64,000 nucleotides of DNA from Cliona cf. orientalis. Taxonomy: Eukaryota > Porifera > Demospongiae > Clionaida > Clionaidae. Both the position numbers and the translations under genes were made by a program. Of this stretch, positions 1 to 17,456 are shown in pieces. Under the pieces are notes generated by a model that did not search any database, was not told where the DNA came from, and worked only from the letters and a program-made list of their open reading frames with translations. Numbering within the stretch: the first letter of the stretch is position 1; the number at the start of each line of letters is the position of its first letter. The DNA lies in assembly GCA_963930775.1 (NCBI GenBank), contig OZ005707.1, forward strand, positions 4,836,001-4,900,000. The letters are read 5' to 3'.

Positions 1-248
1 GTGTAGATTAGTCTAAACTGCAATACCTAATTTCTACCTAAAACTACAATGTATGTAACACCAAAACCTGTCCCAAAACACACCAACAATAGTCCTTTGC
101 CTATTGGCTGATGATGCTGAACCTGAAACTAGTGAGGCACTGATAATGACTGGCCCATGCCAACCCCCACACACCATCCCCATGGGCTGACACACATACA
201 CATGCTGAGATGATGAGTTGCTGCTAATACATACTAGCAGTACTATAC

Positions 249-5840
<5,592 letters not shown>

Positions 5841-6046
5841 CTGGAAGCAGCATAAAAGCAGGTAAGCTTATGAAGGTGGACGTATATACAGCGCCGGGGC
5901 CCGGGGAATGGCAGCGGTTTGAAAATTCTCGTTTCACAATACTTTGATGTGCATTATTTAGAAGAGTGGATCACGTGATCAAATGCCGACGACCTTTACC
6001 TGATCGTACAACTGATGTTTTCGCCTCCAAAATCAAACACAAGGAC
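5841..6046. promoter_or_regulatory. Shared UPF1/RUFY bidirectional promoter region
   Basis: Only 206 bp separate the two divergent start codons, so both transcripts must start within or very near this interval. It contains a GC-rich block (GCGCCGGGGCCCGGGGAA near 5890) and no obvious TATA box. A short out-of-frame upstream ATG at 6014 opens a frame that ends at the TGA overlapping the RUFY ATG. Promoter function is inferred from gene arrangement. Confidence 0.65.
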
Positions 6047-9000
6047 ATGACAACAGAAGAACAGAGCGAGGAGACGGACCCTATCTTTGCTGTGGAGGGG
6101 GACAATGAATCCCAGTACAGGTAGGGATTTTTTGATAGCAACTACCTTCGTTCCGTCTCAGAATTTAATAGAGAGCCTGGGCAAAGGATGGACAGGCCTC
6201 TCTAAGCTTCACTCCTAAATGTACAAATTTCTGCTACCTTGTGCAGGTCAGTGGAGCGGTCTAACCTGCTGAGCATGCTGAAGATAGCCATCAAGGGGCT
6301 GATAGAGACGTCAATGAGGATGGGCCGTACTCTGGGCGACAGCCACCCCCAGCTCCAGCAGTTCCTCATACTCATGGAGCTGGTGCTCAAACACCGGCTA
6401 AAGTGTACGTTGATCTGGCCATGTTTATTTGCCCAACACGTGTACCATACGTATGGTGCCTGAACTGTCACAAATAGAGAGATCTCACACTTGAATTCTC
6501 CTCGCTCAATCACACACGTGCACTACACTTGACCCCATTTTGTATATTATTATTTCGTGCTGCAGATCGGCGGAGTATTCTGGGGCAGAAACGCTCCTTC
6601 TGGAGTGTTATTGAAAGTTTTGAGAAGACATCATCCGAGTTCTACGAGACTATTGTTAATGTCCGTGGCATTCCTGGAGTCAAGTATGTCCTCACTTGTG
6701 AGGGGAGAAGAGAAAGAGAGTGGGAGGGGAGGAGAGAGAGGGAGAGAGAGAAGGGTGGAAGGGGGCGGGGGGGATGGAAGGAGAGTGGAAAAGAACCATT
6801 TAAGGATGTGGGGAGGGACAATCGTCCCCCCCCCCTGTACACTGAAACATTATCCCCCCTGAAAGAAATCCTAAGTGCAGCCTTACTTGATCCTTTCCAC
6901 AGGACAATGGTGGGGCGTGGAAGGGCATGGCTGAGATTTGTTCTGATGCAGAAGAAGATGGCCGACCACTTCAAGATGATGACTGATAACAAAAGAGCTC
7001 TCAGGTGACTTACTTTATAATGTACGTGTACATTCGGTTGTAAATGCACGGAAATTTGTTTCCAGTTTCAAAATGCCAACTTGCGAAATGCATAGCAAAT
7101 GCATACATAATATACAAATAAACATCATAGCATATATCTGTATGGTGTCCTCACACATATACATGGTGCATGCAAGGGGCAAGGGGCTCATCTCCCGTTT
7201 TATGAGCACTTGGTGCATGTGCATATGCATACACACACACTGCACACATGTACATGTAGGGAGTGGTATGAGCCTCAGTCCATGATGCTGTCTGAGGATG
7301 CAGCGGTGGTGTGTGGACTGCTGATGGGCCTCAACGCTCTCGACTACAACGTCATGATGAGCGGAGAAGATTTTGACAAATCAGTAAGCCCATGCAGATA
7401 TGCTGCATGGTACCCTAAGATTGTGAGATTCTAATGATTATGAATTGTGAGTTGTTCTTGAGCTCGTAGTCATTAAACTCGCAAAGTAACTCGTATATCT
7501 TATATAGTACATGTATATAATAATATGGTACAGCATCAACTATATATTGCAATTATTCGATTGATACAATCTGGCCTGACCAGACAATGAAAATCTGATG
7601 CCTCCATCAGCACACACAATGAATATAATGACAACAGCACTTCTCACATGCTAGCTAAGCTAGGCCTAGTGTGATTGACTGATCTGTTAAATTGTGTTTT
7701 AACTAAGGAAGGACGACATCACAGTTGAGTGTATGGTTACCTCCGTCTTTGCCTTGGTCATGCTACTTATGTACGTTTTGCTTAGTGTTTATTGAACATA
7801 CATGTAATAATATTGTACATGTACATGTACCAGTTGATGCATGAGCATGCTGATCCATGCACATGTAGGTGTGTATTGATATCACTAATTTACACACTGA
7901 TTTTGTTTACCACTCCAGGTTGGTGTGATTGACTACAGTCACTACCTCAGAGACGGCAACTATGTACTTCAGACAACAGGAGAGAATGGAGACGAGTATG
8001 TACCACAAATACATCTAGTATATTTGTAATAGTACTCTAAGCTTGCCAGGCTCTAGCATACACACACACCTACATGTATTAAACACATACTATACATTGT
8101 GAATTACCGTAGTACATCGCATGTCATTCGGCCTGTGGACCTTCTTAAGTACATGTAATTGTAATGAGTCTGTATATCATACTATACTATGCATCACATG
8201 CTATCAAAATCTTGCTCATCCTGTTGGCAGTGTGTGTGATGGTGGTGTGTGTGTGTGTGCGTTGACTGTCTTTGTCTTTACCTAGGGAGTCTGAGCTGTC
8301 CCAGCTGCTGGACCAGAAGGCCTACCTCGAAGAGCTCAACAGAAAGCTAGAGTAAGGGTCTACATGTGCCATTACTTGTGTGTAGAATAGGAATGTCCCT
8401 AGTCATAAATTCTCATAATACCAGAAGTGATCATTATCTTAATTTTGAAGCCCTACATCTTGAGAACAAGGCCACTCCCTTTTGCAGCATTGATGATGGA
8501 ACACGTGTACAATTAATCGATGCTGCAGAAAGGAGTGGTGTGGTTCTTGAGGTTGGACTTGAACACTATATACAGAGTAGTGATGGCACATGTACATGCT
8601 GCAATACTACTGTATAAACTGCCACCACCTTGTGGTTTAGTGCTTCCATCCATTGCAAAAGCCATGTACTCTGTATCGCTTGCAGGTCCAATGTGGAGCG
8701 GTTGCAAGGTCAGCTCCAGACCAGTGAGAGCTCCAATAGCCAACTCAAAGAGAGGGTGGACACCATGGAGGAAGAACTAAGGGAGGCTAACCTCGAGAGG
8801 GACGGACTGAGGAGCTTGAACGAAAGGTCATCAGCCGAGCTACGAAGAGCTCTAGAGGTAACAATGGGTGTGTGTACATGTGTGAGAGAGATAGAGGTGG
8901 GTGGGAGGGAGAGGGAGAGAGAGAGAGGGAGAGAAAGGGAGAGAGAGATTCCATTGTAACACCCTACACTGATTCTATGCAGTGCCTCAAAGAAGACCAG

Positions 9001-11221
9001 AAGATTGAACTACAGACCTACATGCAGAGCAGGTAGGCATCTTCATTGGCCCCTGATATCTGTTCTCAATTCTCCATTCTCCATTTCCAGATCTGGTATC
9101 AATGATATGTACTCTGCCAGTCAGCGGACGCTGGATTCAGAGCAAAAGCTAAGGCAGCAGCTGGAACAGGAAATAGAAACACAGAAAGGCATTCGACAAG
9201 AAAAAGAGGTAAGTGTAGTGTGAGATGCACTACAACTGCACCAGTGGCGGAACCGGGAGTAGGGGGCATTGCTACCTCCCCCCCCCTCCCCCCCCTCCCC
9301 CCCCCCCCCCCCAAAATATTCAAGCCTAGTGATGTCACAAGTTAGCTAGATATACCATTTTTACATCAGATGCATCAGTCGATAGCTGCCTACAATGTTA
9401 ACTAGATTCAGGAATTGATCACTTTCCACCATATCTTTGCTTTGTCATCGTCGAAAGCCACAGATGACCTTCGAACTTGGATGTGGACAAAAAGTTTTTA
9501 TTAATGGTCCCCCCTTCCAAACAGAACTTCCTCTCTGGCTCCCTATACACATGTATGTACTCTTCTACATTCTATGTAGATGGCACTGCAGCTGCTTGAG
9601 AAAGACATTCATGAGAAGCAGGACAGTCTGGTGGCACTGAGGAAGCAACTAGAGGAACTGAAGGCTGCTAATATCAAGATGCAGTCACAAATGAAAGTTG
9701 GTATTATCCCATCTTCCACTCTCACTCTCCCCCCCCCCCCCCCTCATTTTATAATAATTATGTATCGCTGTCCTCACAGGTTGCAAATGACACTCACCAG
9801 CGTGATTCTCTGAAGGTCAGATCTCTTGAGAGCAAGTTGGCTCAACTAACAGCTCAGAGCAAACAGACTGACAAAGAGTGAGTTTTAGCTTACTACAACC
9901 ATTCTCAATCACATTATCGTCTTTAGTAAATATACAGATGCTATAATATTATTATGCCTCTATAATTATTATTGTGGACATGTACATGTATGTAAGTGTC
10001 CTGATTAAAGGAGATGTCCATGTTTTTGGGTAGCTGTTATAGTATAGCTGGGTGAATCAGTGTTTGACCATTCATTAATTTTAAGAGTGTCCTTGTTGAG
10101 ATCGTATTCCACTGCATTGTACTACCAGACCTCCTTGGGACAGCTTGAAGTGCCTAATTAAAGGAGTCATCCTCATAGCTTCCACCATGCTATATATACT
10201 GTGTTTGTGACAATAGGTACAGTGAGTGTCAGTTGAGGTTGAATGAGATGGAGCGTGCGGCAAAGGAGCTTGGAGGGAAACTGGAGGAGGTGCAGGTGGC
10301 CCGCAGCACGGCAGAGGCTGACTTGGCCATTGAGAAACAGTGGAGAGCCTCACTTCAGGTAGAGTAGTTTCTCTTTTTTGCTTCGAACTGTTGTAGAAAT
10401 CATGCTTGATGTACATTGTGTTATTTTATATTGTGATAGATGGAGATTCAAAGAGAGAAAGATCGAGTTGTGGAGCTCACCAACGACAACAAAAAGTACA
10501 AGTCGCTCAAAAAGGTATGACACTGTATCATATAGGTTTAATAGGACACTGTATATACAATTCATTTACACGTAGGAACATGCTGAACTGCAAGAGAAGT
10601 ACGCTGCTCTACAGGAGACTGTGGCAGAGCAGGAGATAGCCATGGTGGAAATGGGAAGGCAGCTCAGCCTGTGAGTTCAACACAAGCAGCGAAAGCTATA
10701 CATAATATATATAGTGGTGACTTTAAATTTACTTTTCTTAATTAGATCAAAGCAGCAGGCTGCAGATATGAAGGAGGTTAGCTCACTAATGAAGGAGAGT
10801 GTTTGGGTAGACGACAAGCACATCAATGACTGCCAGGGCTGCAAGAAAGTATTCTCAGTCAGCAGGAGAAAGGTAAAATTAATGCAGTATCGCCAGCAAC
10901 ATTCCTTCATTTTGATTGCTAGGTACAATAGCTTTGAAGTACCACATCCATAGTGTGCATAGCTATCTTAGAATAGTGCAGAATTAATGGTGTAATTACA
11001 TGCCTGGCCTAAACCACTAGTTTAATCTGTGTAAAATTTAATACCTGCTGTACATGTAATAATAATGAGTCCTCTCTCTAATTCAGCACCACTGTCGAAG
11101 TTGTGGTGGTATCTTCTGCTACGCTTGCTCTGACAACTCGATGCAGCTGCCCTCGAGCTCCAAGCCGGTCCGTGTCTGTGACTCGTGCCACGCCATGCTG
11201 CTAGAAAGAGCTTCCTCCTAA
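6047..11221 (+). CDS. RUFY: RUFY-family protein (RUN domain, coiled coil, FYVE zinc finger), complete
   Basis: Endosomal adaptor: the RUN domain binds small GTPases or motors and FYVE binds PI3P on early endosomes. Seventeen exons: 6047-6120, 6247-6404, 6566-6683, 6903-7004, 7260-7383, 7919-7995, 8286-8351, 8686-8857, 8983-9032, 9091-9208, 9580-9696, 9780-9877, 10217-10358, 10440-10514, 10576-10670, 10746-10872, 11087-11221. They sum to 1848 bases, 615 residues plus TAA. RUN spans about 45-185 ([45 protein letters not shown]). A long coiled coil fills about 220-535 ([20 protein letters not shown], as in RUFY1/2). FYVE spans about 548-612 with WVDD, RRKHHCRSCG and RVCDSC, so the PI3P-binding residues are present. 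Exon 11 uses a weak GTTGGT donor. Which vertebrate RUFY is the closest orthologue is unclear. Confidence 0.95.
8446..8565. repeat. Foldback repeat inside a RUFY intron
   Basis: Two arms of about 50 bp (near 8446-8497 and 8515-8565) are imperfect inverted copies, for example TTTTGCAGCATTGAT against ATCGATGCTGCAGAAA and CTTGAGAACA against TGGTTCTTGAG. This is probably a small palindromic MITE remnant. It is non-coding and removed by splicing. Confidence 0.6.
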
Positions 11222-11454
11222 ATAGACTTACATTACTACTACCTCTTGGTCGCTCCATTTATTACATACACCTTTTATTTTTTTTTTTGCCATATGGATT
11301 AATTTTTTGTGATCAGTGTATAAACGATTTGAGTTATTCCTCATTAAAATTTTTTTGCACAACCGTGGGGGTGGGGCTGGTTATTGTAGGACCCCGCCCA
11401 CAACATCGATTGCTGAATCATTATCAGGTCTGACACTTCTCTGTAGCGGTCGAG

Positions 11455-13525
11455 ATGTCTGTCGGTTTTCCTCCTGAAAGAATTGTCCCAACTAACGATC
11501 AAGTTGTGCTGAACGTCCTCCTGAACTGTGAGCAGACCAAGTCATCAGCAATAAAGCAAATTCACTTCCAATCCCTACCGACCACTCCTCTGGAGATCAA
11601 GAAGAAAATCGAAGAAGATTTCTCCATCCCAGCATGTGTCCAGACTCTCCACTACCAGTCCATGATACTGAAGGACTCTGATCAGCTCCAGCATACGCAT
11701 TTTAGAAGTGGGGACACGTTCACTGTCGACTATCCAGCCAAAAGCAGAATGTGAAATGATCCAAAATGTTGTCAAGTGGCTAAAGGCACTACTGGAGTTG
11801 TTGAAATCTATTGAGGAAAGTTCTAATCATGATCAAGAAAGTGACAATTTGATGTCCTCTCAAAAAATTGAAAATCTAATACTGGAAGGAGAAGATGATA
11901 ATACCAGAGAAGCTCTTACTAATACTCTCTTTTTTCCATGGGAGGATGAAAAGACCCGGGTTAATCTTTCCTATTTCCACGATAAAGGTGGATTAGATGT
12001 GCTGATGAAAATTTACGGGACTCTAGTCGGCAAGGAGCTAGTGGGGAGGTCTTGGAATTGGCGAAGAGTTTCATATTCATCTGGAGAATGTATGCTGCAC
12101 AGCTGTTTGTAGATATTCTGCTACATTTCCGCTTCGTCGCCAGATCATCCAGTTGGGAGGCTTGGAGATGTGCACAACAACACTCCTCAGAAGGAAAATA
12201 CGGGAAGGCGAAAAGCTTCCCCCCATATACTATGATGCTATAGTCACAGCTCTCTATGCTGTATGCGAGTAAGTCACAGTAACAGTAACTGTTACTATTA
12301 CTGATGGTGGGCACAGCTGGGGGAGGTCAACCAATGACAACCACAAACTTGTATCCTTGAAATTTTGTTTCTGAGCAGAGTTTGACCATCCCATGAAGGT
12401 TTCATGCCAATTATAATCTCATATCTGGGCCCATGCATGCCGATTACCACATTAAAAGGTGAAAATAGACACGGGGGATGAGGCTAGCTGCCATTTGTGG
12501 ACAATGTACTTTCGTCATAAGAAAATAGAGCTAGAAGTATTGATGAGTATATACATTGTATTAATATTATTATATTGAGATATGGTTTATACATTGATTG
12601 TCTTGTTCCTACAGCCTGTCTGAGCTCCCCGAGTGTCAGGTACCTCTTGCTATGAGAACAGACATTATTGACCAAGCGCTGGCAACAGCTTCTTGCTCAG
12701 ACGATGTAATCCTAGTCTCTGTGAATATGGTCATGTGTCTTGCTCAGAGTCCCGGTGCTCACCCATACCTAGTCAGGACAAAGGTCGTGGAGGACCTCCT
12801 TAAGACATGTGCTTTGAGGGAGAAGATTTCCAGCAAACAACCTTCAGCAGAGAACAACAATTCAGGTGCTTTCATGTCTCTGCTGTAAGTACACGACATT
12901 GTATTATTATTTTCATGACCACCCATACACTGACTGTACACACACACATACCAGATGTTATACCTGCACAGCACTGGCTCAAATAGGACTTGGTTCTCCA
13001 ACTCATTTCTATTCCATTCCACTTCACCTCCGTCAGCAGATACTAGTCCTCATGTCTAGCCTCCTGGACACGGTTCCACCTGCCGAGTTACGTCGCTATG
13101 AGGAGAAAGTGAGAGTTGTCTGGGGAACATTCTTACCTTTCGTGCAGTTCTTGTACGAACCTGCAACAAACAAAGGGTTGGAATGTAGCAATGGAGAATC
13201 GGCTGAAATGAGACTTAATGTTCACATACACTGTTGTAATGTTCTCCTTCACGGACTTGAGAACACTCTTGGAAGACCGCTTCATTTGGATATTCTGGTC
13301 AAGGAAGGGTTACTGGACTACACCATGTGCTTACCAGCTGTCTTTCCTGGAGAGTGCCAGCCAAGAGCCAGGTCTCTGGTCAATGAACTTGGCAAACATA
13401 GGCAGCTGCAACCTCCCAGTCTGTGCACTTTAGCCAAGGCTCATATAGCCAAGACATTCTGTGGACTGCAGCCTGTCATGGAGATGAACTCTATTGGAGA
13501 ATTTCTCCATAATTTTCATAATTAA
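11455..13525 (+). pseudogene. Ubiquitin-like + ARM-like protein, tandem copy 1, frame-disrupted
   Basis: First of two paralogues. Exons by comparison with copy 2: 11455-12268, 12615-12884, 12955-13525. They total 1655 bases, not a multiple of three. The start MSVGFPPERIVPTND leads into a ubiquitin-like domain (TTPLEIKKKIEEDF, LHYQSMILKDSDQL, FRSGDTFTVDYP). An extra A near 11742 shifts the frame and gives a TGA at 11752. A second shift near 12030-12050 moves into a third frame that then stays open to the exon end. Exons 2 and 3 are open and their junctions keep phase. Either this is a recent pseudogene or the assembly carries two small errors. A GGGTGGGGC box precedes each copy. The family is not one I can name. 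Confidence 0.7.
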
Positions 13526-13717
13526 TTTTCTTTTGTGTGTGTGTGTGTGTGCTAGACTTGACGTTTTACTAGTTGAGTTATTATCGTGGTTTAATTTCAG
13601 CGTGGTTGGCAACAGGATCTAGGAAGTAGCAATGCGCATGCTCTGTATATGTATAGGGGTGGGGCTAATTATCCGACTCCACCTATTTGCTGTGCTAGCA
13701 CTTGAGGTACCAAAACA

Positions 13718-16700
13718 ATGTCCCATATTCCTCCCGGAAAAGCGGTTCCTGCTGAAGATCAAGTTATGTTGAATGTCCTCCTGAACTGTGAACTGACAAG
13801 GTCATCAGCAACAAAGCAAGTTCACTTCCAATCCCTCCCAACCACTCCTCTGGAGATCAAGAAAAAAATTGAAGAAGACTTCTCCATCCCATCATGTGTC
13901 CAGACTCTCCACTACCAGTCCATGACACTGAAGGACTCTGACCAGCTCCAGCATACACACTTTAGGAGTGGAGACATGCTCACTGTTGATTACCCAATCG
14001 AAGCAGAATGCAGAGCAGTCCAAAGTGCCATCAAATGGCTCAAGGATTTGTTAGAGTTGCTGGAATCAATTGAAGAGAACTTAAGTGTAACGTCTTCTGA
14101 TGAAGAAAATGATCTGTTGATGTCCTCCACTTACCAAAACCTTAGAAACTTGATCCTCGAAGGAAAAAGGGATGATATTATAAATGCTTTCTCTGTGACT
14201 CTCTTTTTTCCATGGAAGGACAAGCAACTCATGAATAAATACTACTTTCAGCAGGAAGGTGGGCTAAATGTGCTAATGAAAATTTATGGTATTCTGGTCA
14301 ACAAAAAGTGGGGAGATTTTGGAATCGACAAAGAGCATCATATCTATTTGGAGCAGAAGTGCTGTTTGGCTGTATGTAACTATGCACATACGCTGGCACT
14401 TCTTCGCCAAGTTGTCCAGTTGGGAGGTTTGGAGACATGCATAGTGACGCTACTCAGGAGGCAACTACAGGGAGAGGAATACTCCTTTGCCACTGTTGTA
14501 TACAACACCCTAAACTATGCTCTCTATGCTGTTAACAAGTAAGGTCTTATACAACTACACACATGTAAGCTATTGATTCAGAAGTGTCTACTCTGAATCT
14601 ATAATATTATTATAGCGATTTGAATATAGCTCTGGCTGTTTATACATACAAGCTGACTTAGATTAAACTGCTTTGGAATGCACTTTAATCACATTAATTT
14701 TACACATAGGACCTTAATCCAGCTTAGGTAAAGCGTCTTAAGCCAGCTTAGACTGTTGATATACACATGGATGGTTTATATTATAGCAACCTATCCTAAA
14801 TCGGTTTGAAATGGTTTCAAACCACCTCCCAGATATGGTTTACAAACTGGTTTAGAAGGCAACTTGTAAAGCAGTTTAGCACATTTACACTAAGCCAGCT
14901 TAAACTATTATAAGCTGGCTTCCAAAGGCTTTGTGTAAATGGGGCTTATGAAATCTAGGCTTTGACCAATTATGCTAAAAGAATTACCTATTGTTCTATT
15001 CTTTTATGCTCAGAGTTCTGCCTATTATTCCAGCATACCTGAAAAATAGTCCCTATTATGCTCGATTATGCTCTTGAAGAAAATTACTCAAAATCTACAA
15101 AACAATATTATTATACAGTAATTAATTATAGCATCACATATTGAATTGTACTGAATCATAATAAAGGTCTATTATAATATAGTCTCTTAAGGATTGTTTT
15201 TGCCTATTTTTGAAAACGAGTTTGACAAAACAGGTTCTGAGCTACCTCCAGAGCTAGTACTAGCAGACATTTTGTCAGATCATGTGGTCAACATCAAACC
15301 ACACCCCAAATTCCTTAACCACACTTTCAAATTGGTAAATCTGAGCCTATTATGCTAGCATTATGCTCAATGTTAATGCCACCAAAATTTGCCCCTATTA
15401 TTCAATTAATCCAGCATAATTGGTCAAAGCCTAATGAAATCTAATACTTCAGTTCAGCATAATTAATTTTGTCTCTTTCACATGGGCCTGGCATATCATT
15501 TATACCCAAAATTAAGTTTTCCCAGATTAAATGATTCTACTCTCTCTTGCTTATAATTAAATTTTATTAATATTATTCCTACAGCTTCTCAGAGCTCCCC
15601 GAGTGTCAGGTGCCTCTTGCTATGAGAACAGATGTCATCAACCAAATACTAGCAATGGGTATGCACCCGGCCTATGACTGTCACACTGCCAGAGTAGTAG
15701 CAAATATGATCCAGTGTCTCGCTCAGTCTCAAGGAACTCATGTTTACATTGCTAGGAAGGAAGTGGTGGAGAATATGCTTGAGGTTTGTGAGCAGAAACA
15801 GAAGATAATCAGTGAACAGTCATCACAGCCTTGGCGAGGAAGAAACTTGGAAGATCCCGTTGTGGTGAAGGCTCTGAAGTAGGTTATTAGCCCTCCTTAC
15901 TACTAGTCTCCCCTACCTTTATGACTTTTACATGCATGCGGATACATGTATGTCCCCCACATGTGTATTACCCAGCATATACTATATATACCCAGGCCAT
16001 GCATGATCCCCTTTCATCAACAACCTATATTACACCAATGCACACTCTTCCCACAACCATCCTTTTGCCTGGTTGCGTGACGATTGCAAACGCACACACC
16101 ATGCATGATCCCCTTTCATCAACAGCCTATATTATTACATCCATGCATACTCTTCCCACAACCAGCTTTTTGCCTGGTTGCGTGACAATTGCACACTCAT
16201 ACAATTTCCATATTATAATATTATTATACTCAGGTGCTATACTAGCATTGGGCTGGCTCAAGTTGGGCTTGGTTCACCAGAGCTCCTGATTGATTCCATT
16301 CCACCTCACCTTCTGCACCAAATTCTTAAGCTAACGTCAGACATGCCGGAAGTTGCTTCACCTGCTGAAATACGCTTATACGAGGAGAAAGAAGAGCTAG
16401 TATGGGGAACATTTCTACCTTACTTGCAGTATCTGTACAAACCTTCACCAATCAAAGATTCCACAGCAGAGAATGATTCAGAAGTAGATCATAATATTAG
16501 AGCGAAACTGTATGTTACCTGCAGCAATGTTCTCCTTCATTTCCTAGAGAGCACTCTTGGTAATGAGCTTCATTTGGATATTCTGGTCAAGGAAGGGTTA
16601 CTGGACTACACCATGTGCTTACCAGCTGTCTTGCCTGGAGAGTGCCAGCCAAGAGCCAGGTCTCTGGTCAATGAACTTGGCAAACATAGGCAGCTGCAAC

Positions 16701-16807
16701 CTCCCAGTCTGTGCACTTTAGCCAAGGCTCATATAGCCAAGACATTCTGTGGACTCCAGCCTGTCATGGAGATGAACTCTATTGGAGAGTTTCTCCATAA
16801 TTTTTGA
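13718..16807 (+). CDS. Ubiquitin-like + ARM-like repeat protein, tandem copy 2, intact
   Basis: Three exons, 13718-14538, 15585-15878 and 16234-16807, sum to 1689 bases (562 residues plus TGA), with both introns in the same phase as copy 1. Residues about 15-95 match a ubiquitin-like fold: a hydrophobic start, an LEIKKKIEEDF helix, LHYQSMTLKDSDQL and HFRSGDMLTVDY in the order of ubiquitin's helix and later strands. The rest is helical and Leu-rich (GGLNVLMKIYGILV, LRQVVQLGGLETCIVTLLRR, VVEDLLKTC-like segments), suggesting ARM or HEAT repeats. The C-terminal segment (LDYTMCLPAVLPGECQPRAR) is almost identical to copy 1. No catalytic motif is visible. The domain calls are pattern inference; the biological role is unknown. 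Confidence 0.85.
14884..14940. repeat. Imperfect palindrome next to the hAT-like MITE
   Basis: TTTACACTAAGCCAGCTTAA is mirrored by AAGCTGGCTTCC...GTGTAAA. The preceding 300 bp contain further scattered AAGCCAGCTTA and TGGTTTA motifs, so an older decayed repeat may underlie this stretch. Confidence 0.45.
14956..15433. mobile_element. hAT-like MITE with 8-bp target duplication, in intron 1 of the intact Ubl-ARM gene
   Basis: A 478-bp element with inverted ends TAGGCTTTGACCAATTATGC (left) and its complement (right), flanked by an exact 8-bp direct repeat ATGAAATC at 14948-14955 and 15434-15441. An 8-bp duplication is the hAT signature. There is no coding potential inside. The tandem paralogue's intron (12269-12614) lacks it, so it inserted after the gene duplication or was lost from copy 1. 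Confidence 0.88.
15997..16200. repeat. Two-copy direct repeat, 102-bp period, in intron 2 of the intact Ubl-ARM gene
   Basis: Unit 1 starts at 15997 and unit 2 at 16099. Both carry CCATGCATGATCCCCTTTCA, then ACTCTTCCCACAACCA and TTGCCTGGTTGCGTGAC. They differ at about a dozen sites, so the duplication is not fresh. Confidence 0.85.
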
Positions 16808-17456
16808 TATTATAGTTAGTTCATTAACAGCATCATGATAATACATAGGCACTAGATACGTAGGTGTGCACAAGTAGTGCTATAATTATACTGATGTATT
16901 TATTAGTATCTGTGGCAGTGTAGTAAAGAGTGTATGATAATATTATACTATGCAACATCACTGATCTTTGTAAACACCATAAAGTGCTAAGGTACATCAG
17001 GGAGGCTCAGAATGTATAATAATACCAAACGTTTTCTCCATGGCAGACACCCCTAGAAACTACAGGCTACATGCAGGATTCAGGGGTTCATCTACAGCAA
17101 AGGTTTATCAGTAATGTTAATGTTATTTTCATGTTTGTGTGTAGCTAGCTCTCTCTCTCCCACTCCCTCCTCCCTCTCCCTTTCTCTTAATTATAAGCTT
17201 CCTCTATCTGTACAATATCAATCAAGTTTGAAGCAGCAATAGTAACAGTAATAATACCACAAAATCACTGACAAAACTATGTACTATAGTATTGCACATG
17301 AAATGAAAGCATCCTCAATATGCTATCAAAAATAGTATTGTATTACAGTTTGTAACTGCAGAAAGCAAGCATGCATGCACTAATATGGTAGTTTGTTTGT
17401 ATCTAAACTACATGTATCCTATAGGCCTGTATGCATCATGTTACGTAATACCATCC
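16808..17456. other. Intergenic stretch, no gene seen
   Basis: AT-rich sequence between the convergent ends of the Ubl-ARM gene and the minus-strand secreted-protein relic. It holds a CT-rich run near 17150-17190 and presumably the 3' untranslated regions of both. No open frame of interest and no inverted-repeat element were recognised. Confidence 0.5.

Noticed and set aside
9241-9315. hAT MITE suggested by CCAGTGGCGGAACCGGGAG followed by C runs
   Set aside because: Only one plausible end was seen; no matching right end or target duplication.
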